From Parolsenella catena (lineage in GTDB: Bacteria; Actinomycetota; Coriobacteriia; Coriobacteriales; Atopobiaceae): DNA of 64,000 nucleotides. Of the stretch, positions 8,076-17,291 are shown one piece after another. Position numbers and translations under genes: made by a program. The DNA is taken from NCBI RefSeq assembly GCF_003966955.1, contig NZ_AP019367.1, positions 868,001 to 932,000 on the forward strand, in the 5' to 3' direction. Position 1 is the stretch's first letter; every line of letters starts with the position of its first letter. The notes under the pieces were generated by a model. That model saw nothing but the letters and a program-made list of their open reading frames with translations. It had not been told where the DNA came from and made no database searches.

Positions 8076-9908
8076 TTATCCCTCGAGGGTCTCCTCGAGC
8101 TCGAGCCACTCGGCCTCGAGCTCGTCCAGTGCCTGCTTGGCGGCGTCAACGTCTGCCTGCGCGTTCTCGAGCGCCACGTAGTCCGTGGGGTCGACCTCCC
8201 CCATCGCTCGCTCGAGCTCCTCGATGCGGCCGCGCTGCGTCTCCATCTTGCGCTCAATGCTCGCGACCTGCTTCTTGAGACGCCACTCCTCGGCGCTCGA
8301 CAGACCCGAGGCCTGCGCCTGGACCTGGGGGCTCGAGGTGGCCGGCGCCGCCGTGACGGGTGCCTTGGGGGCCGGGCCCTTGCCGGAGACGTTGCCGTCC
8401 CCGTGGCGGTTGCCAATGAGCGAGAGGTACTCGTCCACGCCGCCCGGCACGTGCGTGAGCTTGCCGCCGATGAGGGCGAACTGGTCGTCTGTCACGCGCT
8501 CCATGAGGTAGCGGTCGTGCGAGACGAGCAGCAGCGTGCCCGGCCATGTGTCGAGCAGATCCTCCATGACGGCGAGCATGTCTGTGTCCAGGTCGTTGCC
8601 GGGCTCGTCGAGGATGAGGACGTTCGGCTCGTCGAGAAGCACGCACATCAGGGCGAGGCGCCTCGACTGGCCGCCCGAGAGGTCGGCGATGGGCGTGTCG
8701 AGCTCCCGCTTGTCGAACCCGAGGCTCTCGAGCAGCTTCGTGGGCGTGTACTCCTTGCCGCCGATGACGTAGCTGCGCTTGTAGGTCCCAAGCAGCTCGC
8801 GCACGCGCCAGTCGAGCTTGTCTGCGAGCAGGTCGATGTGCTGGGAGAGGATGCCTAGCTTCACGGACTTGCCCATCTTCACGCGTCCGCTCGTGGGGGC
8901 AAGCTTGCCGTCGAGCAGACGAAGCAGCGTCGTCTTGCCGGCGCCGTTCTCGCCGAGGATGCCATAGCGGTCGCCGGGCCCGATGAGCCAGTCGAGGTGA
9001 TCGAGGACCACGTGTCCGTCATAGCAGACCGTTGCCCCCTTGAGCTCGAACACCTGCTTGCCGAGCCTGCTCACGGCCAGGCGCTTGAGCTCGAGCGGGT
9101 TTCTCATGGGAGGCACGTCTGCCACGAGCGCGCGTGCCGCCTCGATGCGGAACTTCGGCTTGCTCGAGCGCGCCTGGGCGCCGCGTGAGAGCCATGCGAG
9201 CTCCTTGCGCAGGATGTTCTGGCGGCGCTCCTCGCTTGCCTGGGCCATGCGCTCGCGCTCGGCCCGCTGCTGGATGTAGGCGGAGTAGCCGCCCTCGAAG
9301 GGCTCCACCACGCGGTCGTGGACCTCCCACATGCTCTCGCACGTCTCGTCGAGAAACCAGCGGTCGTGCGTGATGACGAGCATGGCGCCGCTGCCCCTCT
9401 GCCAGCGGTGGCGAAGGTGGCCTGCCAGCCAGGTGATGGCGCCCATGTCGAGGTGGTTCGTGGGCTCGTCGAGCAACAGCACGTCATAGGTGCCGATGAG
9501 CAGCCTCGTGAGGTCCACGCGGCGTCGCTGGCCGCCGGAGAGCGTGCCCACCTTGGCGTTCCAGTCCACGTCGCCGATGAGCTCGGCGATGATGCGGCGG
9601 GTCTCGGGGTTGGAGGCCCACTCATACTCGGGAACGTCGCCCACGACCTCGTGGCCCACGCTCTGGTCGTCATCGAGCGCGTCTGACTGGCCGAGCATGC
9701 CAACGGTGATGCCGCCCCTCCAGGTGACGGCGCCGTGGTCTGGCTCGAGCGTGTGCGCGATGAGCTGGAGGAGCGTCGACTTGCCGTCGCCGTTCTTGCC
9801 CACGATACCGATGCGGTCGCCCTCGTTCACGCCGATGGTGACGTCATCCAGAACGGGCTTGCCCGGCCACTCGTGGCCGAGGTGCTCGCATCCTATGAGA
9901 ATTCCCAC
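8076..9908 (-). CDS. ABC-F family ATPase, Uup-like
   Basis: This 610-residue protein has two ABC ATPase domains and no membrane segments, the ABC-F layout of ribosome-acting translation factors. Domain 1 has GKNGDGKST, LSGGQRRRVD and [11 protein letters not shown]. Domain 2 has [18 protein letters not shown] and LILDEPGNDLD, with Gly where Thr is usual. A C-terminal coiled coil (about residues 525-610) ends the protein, as in Uup. The start is GTG at 9908, with AAGGA five bases before it; upstream ATGs lie inside the endonuclease gene. Its exact role on the ribosome is not known from sequence. Confidence 0.88.
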   Translation of the reverse strand: MGILIGCEHLGHEWPGKPVLDDVTIGVNEGDRIGIVGKNGDGKSTLLQLIAHTLEPDHGAVTWRGGITVGMLGQSDALDDDQSVGHEVVGDVPEYEWASNPETRRIIAELIGDVDWNAKVGTLSGGQRRRVDLTRLLIGTYDVLLLDEPTNHLDMGAITWLAGHLRHRWQRGSGAMLVITHDRWFLDETCESMWEVHDRVVEPFEGGYSAYIQQRAERERMAQASEERRQNILRKELAWLSRGAQARSSKPKFRIEAARALVADVPPMRNPLELKRLAVSRLGKQVFELKGATVCYDGHVVLDHLDWLIGPGDRYGILGENGAGKTTLLRLLDGKLAPTSGRVKMGKSVKLGILSQHIDLLADKLDWRVRELLGTYKRSYVIGGKEYTPTKLLESLGFDKRELDTPIADLSGGQSRRLALMCVLLDEPNVLILDEPGNDLDTDMLAVMEDLLDTWPGTLLLVSHDRYLMERVTDDQFALIGGKLTHVPGGVDEYLSLIGNRHGDGNVSGKGPAPKAPVTAAPATSSPQVQAQASGLSSAEEWRLKKQVASIERKMETQRGRIEELERAMGEVDPTDYVALENAQADVDAAKQALDELEAEWLELEETLEG

Positions 9909-9925
9909 GTGATTCCTTGCCTTGT

Positions 9926-10807
9926 CTACTCGTCTCGCTCGTGTGCCAGGCGAGCCATCGTCTCTTCCGTGTCCGCTCCGTCCGCGAGTGCCCTCAGGGC
10001 AGCGATCTCTGCCGCGTATCCCGCGGCCTCGTTGGGCGTCTCGAGGATCATCGGCAGGTCTCGCGTGCGCTTGTCGCGCACGATAGCCGAGAAGCACCCC
10101 AGGCCAAGGTGGCCCAGGCCAAGCCGCTCGTGGCGGTCCTTGTGTGCGCCTACCGGGTTCTTGGAGTCGTTGAGGTGGAGCGCCTTGAGCCTGGACAGGC
10201 CAATCACCCGGTCGAACTCCTGCAGTACCCCGTCGAGGCTTGCGGAGACGTCATATCCGGCATCGCTGACGTGGCAGGTGTCCAGGCACACGCCGATGAG
10301 CTCGTCGTGCTCCGTGAGCTCAATGATGCGCGCGAGTTCCTCGAAGGTCCTGCCCACTTCGGTGCCCTTCCCGGCCATTGTCTCGAGAAGCACGTAGGTG
10401 GACTGGCCGGGTTCGAGCGCCTCGTTCAGGCCCTCCGCGATGAGGCGTATCCCCTCGTCGGCACCCTGGCCCACGTGGGAGCCGGGGTGGAAGTTGTAGT
10501 AGTTCCCGGGGATGAGCTCCATGGTTTGGAGGTCCTCCGCCAGGGCGCGGCGCGCGAACAAGCGGACGTCCGGCTTTGCCGAGCAGAGGTTCAGCGTGTA
10601 GGGGGCGTGGGCCACGAGACGCCCGAAGCCGTTCTCAGCCATGATCTTGCGAAGGCTGGCCGCGTCCTCGGGGTCGGCCGCCTTGGCGGCGCCACCCCGA
10701 GGATTTCTCGTGAAATAAGCAAACGTCGTGGCCCCGAGTGCGAGGGCTCGCTTGCCCATGGCCTCAAAGCCTCCGGAGCTCGATATGTGGCAGCCGACTG
10801 CTAGCAA
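9926..10807 (-). CDS. nfo: Endonuclease IV (AP endonuclease)
   Basis: This 293-residue TIM-barrel enzyme cuts DNA 5' of abasic sites in base-excision repair and uses three metal ions. AP-endonuclease family 2 signatures are present: VAHAPYTLNL, YNFHPGSHVG, VCLDTCHVSDAGYD, HLNDSKNPVGAHKDRH and ILETPNE. The start is TTG at 10807 and overlaps the coaBC stop by 7 bases, so translation is probably coupled. Aligned with homologues, MLAVGCHISSSGGF is the normal N-terminus. Confidence 0.93.
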   Translation of the reverse strand: MLAVGCHISSSGGFEAMGKRALALGATTFAYFTRNPRGGAAKAADPEDAASLRKIMAENGFGRLVAHAPYTLNLCSAKPDVRLFARRALAEDLQTMELIPGNYYNFHPGSHVGQGADEGIRLIAEGLNEALEPGQSTYVLLETMAGKGTEVGRTFEELARIIELTEHDELIGVCLDTCHVSDAGYDVSASLDGVLQEFDRVIGLSRLKALHLNDSKNPVGAHKDRHERLGLGHLGLGCFSAIVRDKRTRDLPMILETPNEAAGYAAEIAALRALADGADTEETMARLAHERDE

Positions 10808-12081
10808 TCCGCACCCGTCCTCGGCATGAGCAGCGTCTGGTCTGCGGCGCTGGCCTGCTGGAGGGGCTCGTCCGGCTCGAGCAGGTCGTGGAGGCGCTCG
10901 ATGATCTTCTCGGCAACCTGCTCCTTGGGCATGCAGTCGAGCTCTGTCTCGTCGTGCGGGCCAACGAGCGTAACGCGGTTGGTGTCGGAGCCAAAGGTGG
11001 AGTCGTCTCGCGAGACGTCGTTTGCCACGATGAGGTCGCAGCCCTTGGTTGCGAGCTTCTTGCGCGCATTCTCGAGCACGTTGTCGGTCTCTGCGGCAAA
11101 GCCGATGACGACGCGGCTCCCGCGGCTCTGGGAGAGCGTGGCGAGGATGTCCGGGTTCTCAGCCAGGGCGATGTTGTCGATGGGCTCGGCGGCCTTCTTG
11201 AGCTTATGGTCGGCTGCCTGCTCGGGACGGTAGTCCGAGACGGCCGCGGCGAGGATGGCCGCGTCTGCCGTGGCGAAGGCGTCCTGCGTTGCCTCGAGCA
11301 TCTGAGCTGCGGTCGTGACGTGGATGACGCCGACGCCGGCGGGCTCGGGAAGCGAGACGGGACCCGAGACAAGCGTGACGTGCGCGCCGTGGGCCGCAGC
11401 GGCGGCCGCGATGGCGTATCCCATCTTGCCCGAGGACGCGTTGGAGAGATAGCGCACGGGGTCCACCGGCTCGTGCGTGGGGCCCGCCGTGATGACGATG
11501 CGGCGTCCGGCGAGGTCTCCGCGGGCACGAATTCGATAGAGTGCGGCCGAGACGATCTGCTCGATCGACGCGAGCTTGCCGGCACCCGTCTCGCCGCAGG
11601 CCAGCCTGCCGCTCTCGGGGCCCACGAAGAGATAGTTGCGGTTCTTGAGCGTCTCCACGTTGGCGACCGTGGCGAGGTTCTGCCACATGTGGACGTTCAT
11701 GGCGGGCGCCACGACGACGGGGCAGGGGCACGCGAGCAACGTGGTGCTCACGGCGTCATCGGCGATGCCGTGGGCCATCTTGGCGATGACGTTGGCGGTG
11801 GCAGGGCACACGAGCGCAAGGTCGGCCCACTCGGCGAGCTCGATGTGGGGAATGGGTGAGCTCGCGTCATCGAAGAGGCCGAGCGTGACGTGATGGCCCG
11901 AGAGGGCCTCGAACGTCTTGGGTCCCACGAGCTCGCACGCGTGCGCCGACATGGCGACGCGTACCTCGCAGCCCTGCTTCTGAAGCCCGCGCAGCACCTC
12001 GCAAGCCTTGTACGCGGCGATGCCGCCCGTCACGAAGAGCGCGACGCGGGCGGCGTGGCCGTCAACGAGCGTCTCTGCCAT
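10801..12081 (-). CDS. coaBC: Phosphopantothenoylcysteine decarboxylase / synthetase
   Basis: This 426-residue bifunctional enzyme makes 4'-phosphopantetheine for coenzyme A. The N-terminal FMN flavoprotein domain (CoaC, residues ~10-190) begins RVALFVTGGIAAYKACEV and has the PAMN motif (VAPAMNVHMWQNL) and GRLACGETGAGKL. The CoaB domain (from ~residue 195) begins IVITAGPTHEPVDPVRYLSN, with SGKMGYAIA and the lysine-rich DHKLKK. GAGGAGG lies before the ATG. It sits between the zinc-ribbon gene and nfo with a few bases of gap or overlap. Confidence 0.95.
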   Translation of the reverse strand: MAETLVDGHAARVALFVTGGIAAYKACEVLRGLQKQGCEVRVAMSAHACELVGPKTFEALSGHHVTLGLFDDASSPIPHIELAEWADLALVCPATANVIAKMAHGIADDAVSTTLLACPCPVVVAPAMNVHMWQNLATVANVETLKNRNYLFVGPESGRLACGETGAGKLASIEQIVSAALYRIRARGDLAGRRIVITAGPTHEPVDPVRYLSNASSGKMGYAIAAAAAAHGAHVTLVSGPVSLPEPAGVGVIHVTTAAQMLEATQDAFATADAAILAAAVSDYRPEQAADHKLKKAAEPIDNIALAENPDILATLSQSRGSRVVIGFAAETDNVLENARKKLATKGCDLIVANDVSRDDSTFGSDTNRVTLVGPHDETELDCMPKEQVAEKIIERLHDLLEPDEPLQQASAADQTLLMPRTGADC

Positions 12082-12086
12082 GATGC

Positions 12087-12803
12087 CTACGCCTCCTCAG
12101 TCGCCACGACGAGGATGCGCTTGCAGTAGGGGCACGTCGTGACCTCGGCTCCGCTGCGACGGATGTCGGTGAACGAGCTGGGCTGCAGGGCCACGCGGCA
12201 TGCGGAGGGGCGGTTTCCCTCGAGCGTCTCGACGGCCACGCCGCCAAAGCGCTTGCGAGCCGCCTCATAGCTGGCGACGAGCGTGGCGGGCAGGCTGGCG
12301 ACGATGCGCTCGCGCTCGGCGGCCAACGACTTCACCCGACTGGTGATCTGCTCCATGGCCTCCTTGAACGAGGCAACCTGCGCTGCCTCCTCCTTCTCGA
12401 GCCTGTCGGCGAGCGCGCGGGCGTTCTTCTCGGCGCGCTCGGCGGTCTCGAGCCTGGGTAGCAGGTGCTCGGTGTCGTAGTCGCACTTCTCGATCTTCTT
12501 GGCGAGGGTCGAGAGGGTGAAGTCCAGTTCCTGTGCCGAGCGGAAGTCCTGGTTGTAGGTGCCCTCCTGGATCTCGGTGACCTTGCCGGAGAAGAACTTC
12601 TTGGAATCCTCGAGCTCGTTGAGCTCAATCTCGAGGTCCTTGCGCTGGCCAACGATCTTGGTGAGCTCACCGGCGACCTTCTTGGCGGCTGCGCGGGCGG
12701 CGGCCACCTTCTGGCGCTGCGGCAGGGCCTCGGCGGTCTTCTTGGTCCTCATGAGCTCTAGGTCGATTTCCTGCAGCCTCAGCAGTGCAGATGCCTCAGA
12801 CAT
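12087..12803 (-). CDS. Coiled-coil protein with C-terminal zinc ribbon (C4-type family), one Cys missing
   Basis: This 238-residue protein belongs to the bacterial coiled-coil plus C4 zinc-ribbon family usually found beside the NIF3-like gene, as here. Residues ~15-185 form a long helical coiled coil rich in Glu, Lys and Ala. The ribbon would normally be CxxC...CxxC. The second pair is present (CPYCKRIL, Cys224/227), but the first is only ACRVALQP (Cys202), with Pro at position 199 where a Cys is expected. AAGGAGG precedes the ATG, which overlaps the end of the NIF3-like gene by 8 bases. The function is unknown; RNA or nucleic-acid binding has been suggested for the family. Confidence 0.85.
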   Translation of the reverse strand: MSEASALLRLQEIDLELMRTKKTAEALPQRQKVAAARAAAKKVAGELTKIVGQRKDLEIELNELEDSKKFFSGKVTEIQEGTYNQDFRSAQELDFTLSTLAKKIEKCDYDTEHLLPRLETAERAEKNARALADRLEKEEAAQVASFKEAMEQITSRVKSLAAERERIVASLPATLVASYEAARKRFGGVAVETLEGNRPSACRVALQPSSFTDIRRSGAEVTTCPYCKRILVVATEEA

Positions 12804-13590
12804 GTGGTCCTCCTTCTGTGACGTGCGCGTGCCAGCGCAGGTCCTCGTCCAAGATGTGTATGCGCGTATCAGGTGCGACCTCGCGTGCCGTGCGGGCGAG
12901 AAGCCCGGCATAGGGCAGCTCGGACGCTTCGTGCCCTACGAGTATAGCGGCAACACCGCACTCGGACAGCTCCAAAGCACGGTGATACCCCGCCTCCCCA
13001 GCAATCACGCAATCCACCCCGCGCCGGGTTGCCTGCATGCCGAGCGAGCCGAGCGAACCCGAGCAGTAGGCCACCCGTCCGAGGCTCTTGCCCTCGTCTC
13101 CCCATACCGTCGCGCTTGCGCCAAGCGCGAGCGCGACGCGCTCGGTGAGCTCACCGAGCGTCATCCCGTCGGCGTCGAGCAGCGCTCCGTAGCCATCAGG
13201 CTCGACGAGCCGCCCGACCCTGGTAAGCCCGATCAGCGACGCGGCTAGGTCGAGGGCCTCCTCGGAGCGGTCGAGGTTCGTGTGCATCGCTATGAGCGAG
13301 ACGCCCAGGCGCGCGGCCTCGTAGGCCGCCGCCCCACCCTGCGAGCTCGTGCGCGCCTCCGGGGTCATGGGAAACGGTGGGTCGAGAAAGGCGGGGTGAT
13401 GCGTGAGCAGGACGTTCGCGCCAAGGCTGGCGGCGGCGCGGACATTGGTGGGCGTGGGGTCGAGGGCGCACGCGATGCAGGCTACCTCTTCTGTGGGGTC
13501 ACCCACGGAAAGTCCCGGCCTGTCCCAGCTCTCGGCGAGCTGCCTTGGGAACCTCTCGAACACGAGCCGCTCGAGGTCTCGAACCTGCAT
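12796..13590 (-). CDS. NIF3-like dinuclear metal-centre protein (YqfO/YbgI family)
   Basis: This 264-residue protein matches the NIF3 family over its length. Metal-ligand motifs are LLTHHPAFLDPP near residue 60, IAMHTNLDRSEEALD, and the C-terminal VIAGEAGYHRALE and LVGHEASE. Family members bind two metal ions and are annotated as GTP cyclohydrolase 1 type 2 homologues, but the physiological substrate is unclear. It lacks the extra PII-like middle domain of the longer ~370-residue homologues. AGAGGGGAG lies before the start. Confidence 0.88.
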   Translation of the reverse strand: MQVRDLERLVFERFPRQLAESWDRPGLSVGDPTEEVACIACALDPTPTNVRAAASLGANVLLTHHPAFLDPPFPMTPEARTSSQGGAAAYEAARLGVSLIAMHTNLDRSEEALDLAASLIGLTRVGRLVEPDGYGALLDADGMTLGELTERVALALGASATVWGDEGKSLGRVAYCSGSLGSLGMQATRRGVDCVIAGEAGYHRALELSECGVAAILVGHEASELPYAGLLARTAREVAPDTRIHILDEDLRWHAHVTEGGPHV

Positions 13591-13653
13591 GCCACTCCCC
13601 TCTCATCAAGTGGGCGGGCCAACACGTCTGGCTGGCCCGCCCATGCGTCAAAG

Positions 13654-14823
13654 CTAGTGACTCGCCACGATGGCGAGCAGCGCGTCGCAGAACGCGTCGA
13701 GCTCGCCTGGCGTGACGCGCTCGTCGAAGCTCACGCGCAGCGAGCCGAGCGCCTGGTCGCGCGCGATGCCCATGGCGGAGAGCACGTGGCTCGGGTCCAG
13801 CGACCCGGAGGAGCAGGCAGACCCGGCAGAGACCTCGAAGCCAGCGTCGTCAAGCTTGAGCACGAGCGACTCGGAGTCCATGCTGGGGACCATGACGCTC
13901 ACCATTCCGGGGAGTCGCGTCTGGTCCACGTGCGCCACCGTGGTGGGGACGATTCCCGTATCCGCGGCGCAGAGGCGCTCGTAGACGTGGTTCGCGAGGG
14001 CCTCCACCTGGGGCCTTACTGAGGGCAGCTCTCGGCAGACCTGCTCGGCCGCCGCTGCGAACGCCACGGCTCCGGCAACGTCCTGGGTTCCGGGCCTTCT
14101 GCCCATCTCCTGGCCGCCGCCGAGGGCCTGTGCCTCGAAGGGGCAGCGTGTGCGCATGGCCAGGGCACCCACGCCCAAAGGGCCTCCGATCTTGTGGGCG
14201 GCCACGGAGATGGCGTCCGCCCCGGAGCAATCGAGGTCGATGCGTCCGAAGGCCTGGACGGCGTCCACGTGCGCGAGCGCGCCTGCGGAGTGGGCGGCCT
14301 CGATGACCTTGGCCGTTGGCTGTACGACGCCAGTCTCGTTGTTTGCGGCCATGACGCTCACGAGCGCCGTGGCATCGTCTGCCAGACGCTCGACCTCCTC
14401 GGCGCTCACGACGCCGTCTCGCCCCGGCTTGGCCAGGACCACCTCGAAGCCCCTCGAGCGCAGGATGCTCGCGACGTCGAGAACCGAGTCGTGCTCGATG
14501 GCAGAGAGGATGACCCTGTTGCGCCTGTTGGCGCTCTTCCTGCGCGCGCCCTCGGCCATGCCGAGGACGGCGAGGTTGTTGGATTCGGTCCCGCCGCTCG
14601 TGAGGATGATCTCGTTGGGCCTAAAACCACAGCCTATGCAGTGCGCGAGCGTACGGTGCGCCGCCTCGAGGTCGCGGGCGGCGCTGCGCCCGAGCGTGTG
14701 GAGCGAGTTTGCGTTGGCGACCGCATGGGGCTTCTCGTGGTAGCCAACCCATGCCTCCATCGCGCAGGGGCGAAGCGGCGCGGAGGCCGCGTAGTCTAGG
14801 TAGGTGTAGCTCTTCTCGGCCAT
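13654..14823 (-). CDS. Cysteine desulfurase (NifS/IscS-like)
   Basis: This 389-residue PLP enzyme removes sulfur from cysteine for Fe-S clusters or tRNA thiolation. TYLDYAASAPLRP opens the protein, ILTSGGTESNNLAVLG is the substrate/PLP region, VSVAAHKIGGPLGVGAL carries the Schiff-base lysine, and SAGSACSSGSLDPSHVL carries the persulfide cysteine. It follows rpe by 4 bases, and the start at 14823 has only a weak AGG. No IscU or MnmA gene is adjacent, so the acceptor pathway is unknown. Confidence 0.92.
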   Translation of the reverse strand: MAEKSYTYLDYAASAPLRPCAMEAWVGYHEKPHAVANANSLHTLGRSAARDLEAAHRTLAHCIGCGFRPNEIILTSGGTESNNLAVLGMAEGARRKSANRRNRVILSAIEHDSVLDVASILRSRGFEVVLAKPGRDGVVSAEEVERLADDATALVSVMAANNETGVVQPTAKVIEAAHSAGALAHVDAVQAFGRIDLDCSGADAISVAAHKIGGPLGVGALAMRTRCPFEAQALGGGQEMGRRPGTQDVAGAVAFAAAAEQVCRELPSVRPQVEALANHVYERLCAADTGIVPTTVAHVDQTRLPGMVSVMVPSMDSESLVLKLDDAGFEVSAGSACSSGSLDPSHVLSAMGIARDQALGSLRVSFDERVTPGELDAFCDALLAIVASH

Positions 14824-14827
14824 CAAC

Positions 14828-15505
14828 CTACGCCCTCTTGGCGATGCCGGCGCGACCAGCCTCGCGGATCTCGGCGATGGCGGCGGCGCGATCGACCTTG
14901 CCATAGACGGCGCTGCCGGCCACGAGCATCGTGGCGCCGGCCTCGATGAGCTCGGCGGCGTTGGCGGCAGAGCAGCCGCCGTCAACCTCGATGATGGGGC
15001 TCACGCCGTGCTCGCGGGCAAGGGCACGGACCTGAGAGACCTTGCGCAGGGAGTTCGGAATGAACTTCTGGCCGCCAAAGCCGGGGTTCACGGACATGAC
15101 GAGCACGAGGTCAAGGTCGTCGATGATGGCCTCGAGCGAGCTCACGGGCGTGGCAGGGTTGATGACGATGCCAGCCTTGGCGCCCGCCTCGTGGATGGCG
15201 GAGACGATGCGGTGCGCGTGCGTGGCGGCCTCGATGTGGAAGCTCACGATGTCGGCGCCGGCCTTGGCGTACTCGGCGGCCATCTCGTCGGGATTGGAGA
15301 TCATGAGGTGTACGTCGGCCGGGACGCTCGTGTTGGCCTTGACGGCCTTCACGACGTTGGGGCCAAACGTGAGGTTGGGCACGAAGTGGCCGTCCATGAC
15401 GTCGACGTGCACGTAGTCTGCCGTGGAAATGGCGTCGAGGTCGGCGGCGAGGTTGGCGATGTCCGCCGAGAGGATGGACGGGGCGATCATGACGTCTTCG
15501 AGCAT
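14828..15505 (-). CDS. rpe: Ribulose-phosphate 3-epimerase
   Basis: This 225-residue TIM-barrel enzyme interconverts ribulose-5-phosphate and xylulose-5-phosphate. Family motifs are IAPSILSADIANL, YVHVDVMDGHFVPNLTFGP, DVHLMISNP, MSVNPGFGGQKF and IEVDGGCSAANA, the last carrying the catalytic aspartate. AAAGG lies 6 bases before the ATG at 15505. It follows gpsA by 38 bases. Confidence 0.96.
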   Translation of the reverse strand: MLEDVMIAPSILSADIANLAADLDAISTADYVHVDVMDGHFVPNLTFGPNVVKAVKANTSVPADVHLMISNPDEMAAEYAKAGADIVSFHIEAATHAHRIVSAIHEAGAKAGIVINPATPVSSLEAIIDDLDLVLVMSVNPGFGGQKFIPNSLRKVSQVRALAREHGVSPIIEVDGGCSAANAAELIEAGATMLVAGSAVYGKVDRAAAIAEIREAGRAGIAKRA

Positions 15506-15543
15506 GGTGTGCCTTTCTGTCTGGTCTTTGACCGATTGATGAC

Positions 15544-16569
15544 TTATTTGGAGGCAGGGCCGTTGCCCATGCCGTAGAACTCGGTGTTTGGGACGCGTCC
15601 CCTGAGGGACGAGGCGACCTCCTCTATGGACAGGCCGCCGTGGATGAGGTTCCACACGCCCTCGACGATGGGCACCTCGACGCCCCTGGCCTGAGCGAGC
15701 TCGCGGACACTCGTGGCAGAGTGCGCCCCCTCGACCACCATATGCGTCTGTCGCTCGAACTGCTCGAGCGTGGTGCCGCGCACGAAGGCCTCGCCAAAGC
15801 GGCGGTTGCGAGAATGCTCGGAGGTGCAGGTGGCCACGAGGTCCCCCATGCCGGCGAGCCCCATGCAGGTCATGGGCTGTCCTCCCGTGGCCGCCACGAC
15901 ACGCCCGATTTCTGCGATGCCGCGCGTCATGATGGCGGCGAGGGTGTTGTCGCCAAGTCCCAGACCTGCGCAGACGCCGCACGCGATCGCGATGACGTTC
16001 TTCACGGCGCCGCAGGTCTCAACGCCCCGGATGTCCTCGGACACGTAGACGCGAAACGTCGGCGTGGCCACGAGCGGACGCATGCGTTCGGCGAGCTTAC
16101 GGTCGGGCGAGGCAAGCACGGCACATGAGAACATGCCGTGACTGACCTCCTCCGCGTGGTTGGGACCGCTGAGGGCGAGCACGCGACGCTCGTTGCCGAG
16201 CTCGTCTGCGACCACCTCGCTCATGAGAAGGCCGCTGCCGGCCTCGACGCCCTTCGTGAGCACGACGACGGGGAGCTCCTCGCCCACCGTGTCAGCCAGC
16301 TCGTGGCTTATGGTTCTCAGATGCGTGGAGGGCGTGGCGAGCACCACGGCGTCTGCACCCTTTGACGCGGCGGACAGGTCCGAGGTGGCCGTGATGTTTG
16401 CGGGCAGCTCGACGTCTGTGAGGTAGCGGGGGTTGCGGTGAGTCTCGTTTATTGCCTTGGCGCCTTCGGAGCCATGACTCCAGAGCACGACCTCGTCGGC
16501 GTTCTGCGCAACGAGCGCGCTCACGGCCGTTCCCCACGAGCCGGCGCCTATGACGGCGACGCGCGTCAC
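15544..16569 (-). CDS. gpsA: Glycerol-3-phosphate dehydrogenase [NAD(P)+]
   Basis: This 341-residue enzyme makes sn-glycerol 3-phosphate from dihydroxyacetone phosphate for phospholipids. The Rossmann motif VAVIGAGSWGTAVSAL opens it, and the catalytic-lysine region reads VETCGAVKNVIAIACG. The start is GTG at 16569, in a GTGA overlap with the plsY stop, so the two are translationally coupled. Together they supply and first-acylate glycerol 3-phosphate. Confidence 0.95.
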   Translation of the reverse strand: MTRVAVIGAGSWGTAVSALVAQNADEVVLWSHGSEGAKAINETHRNPRYLTDVELPANITATSDLSAASKGADAVVLATPSTHLRTISHELADTVGEELPVVVLTKGVEAGSGLLMSEVVADELGNERRVLALSGPNHAEEVSHGMFSCAVLASPDRKLAERMRPLVATPTFRVYVSEDIRGVETCGAVKNVIAIACGVCAGLGLGDNTLAAIMTRGIAEIGRVVAATGGQPMTCMGLAGMGDLVATCTSEHSRNRRFGEAFVRGTTLEQFERQTHMVVEGAHSATSVRELAQARGVEVPIVEGVWNLIHGGLSIEEVASSLRGRVPNTEFYGMGNGPASK

Positions 16570-17261
16570 CTGGATCCGCCTACGGACGGATCGTCCGGCA
16601 TGGGCCTCTCGCCCTTCTTGTGGAACGAGAAGGGCTTCTCCTGACCGCTGACGAGCTTCTTGATGTTGGAGCGGTGCGCCCACACCACAACGAGGCCAGC
16701 CGCCTCGACGATGAGGTCCTGGCCCAGGTTGGGGCCGTAGAAGAGTGCGAGCACGAGTCCGACGATGGCCGCGACCGTCACGGACCCTGCCGAGACGCGC
16801 TTGGTGGCATAGGCGATGACGAAGAAGATGCCGAGCTCGATGAGGCCGACGGGCCATGCAAACCCGAGGAGGGACCCCACGCCCACGGCTATGCCCTTGC
16901 CGCCGTGAAATCCCAGAAACGGCGAGAAGATGTGGCCGCAGACGGCCGCGAGCATGACGAGCCCCACGAGAGCGGCCGCCGGGGATTGCGGGTCAACCGA
17001 GACACCACCCGTGACGCACAGCGGGAAGACGACGCCGGCCAGGCCCGTGGCAAGCGCGCCCTTGCCGGCGTCAAACAGCAGCGTGAGGGCTGCCGCCCCC
17101 TTGCCAATCTCTCTCGCGACGTTCGTCGTGCCGATGTTTCCCGACCCCACGTGCTGAATGTCCACGCCCTTTGCGCGGGCGATGATCTTGCCAAACGGAA
17201 TGCCGCAGACGAGAAACGTTGCGGCAAGGTAGGCAACGAGCGCAGCTACGTTGATGTTCAT
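16566..17261 (-). CDS. plsY: Acyl-phosphate:glycerol-3-phosphate acyltransferase
   Basis: This 231-residue integral membrane enzyme uses acyl-phosphate to make lysophosphatidic acid. Family motifs are IPFGKIIARAKGVDI, VGSGNIGTTNVAR, FDAGKG and GFHGGKGIAVGVG. A hydrophilic C-terminal tail (FSFHKKGERPMPDDPS) follows the last helix. GGAGGG precedes the start. A PlsX gene is not in the window. Confidence 0.95.
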   Translation of the reverse strand: MNINVAALVAYLAATFLVCGIPFGKIIARAKGVDIQHVGSGNIGTTNVAREIGKGAAALTLLFDAGKGALATGLAGVVFPLCVTGGVSVDPQSPAAALVGLVMLAAVCGHIFSPFLGFHGGKGIAVGVGSLLGFAWPVGLIELGIFFVIAYATKRVSAGSVTVAAIVGLVLALFYGPNLGQDLIVEAAGLVVVWAHRSNIKKLVSGQEKPFSFHKKGERPMPDDPSVGGSR

Positions 17262-17291
17262 CTAGAGAAAGCCCTCCGGTACCTGGACGTC

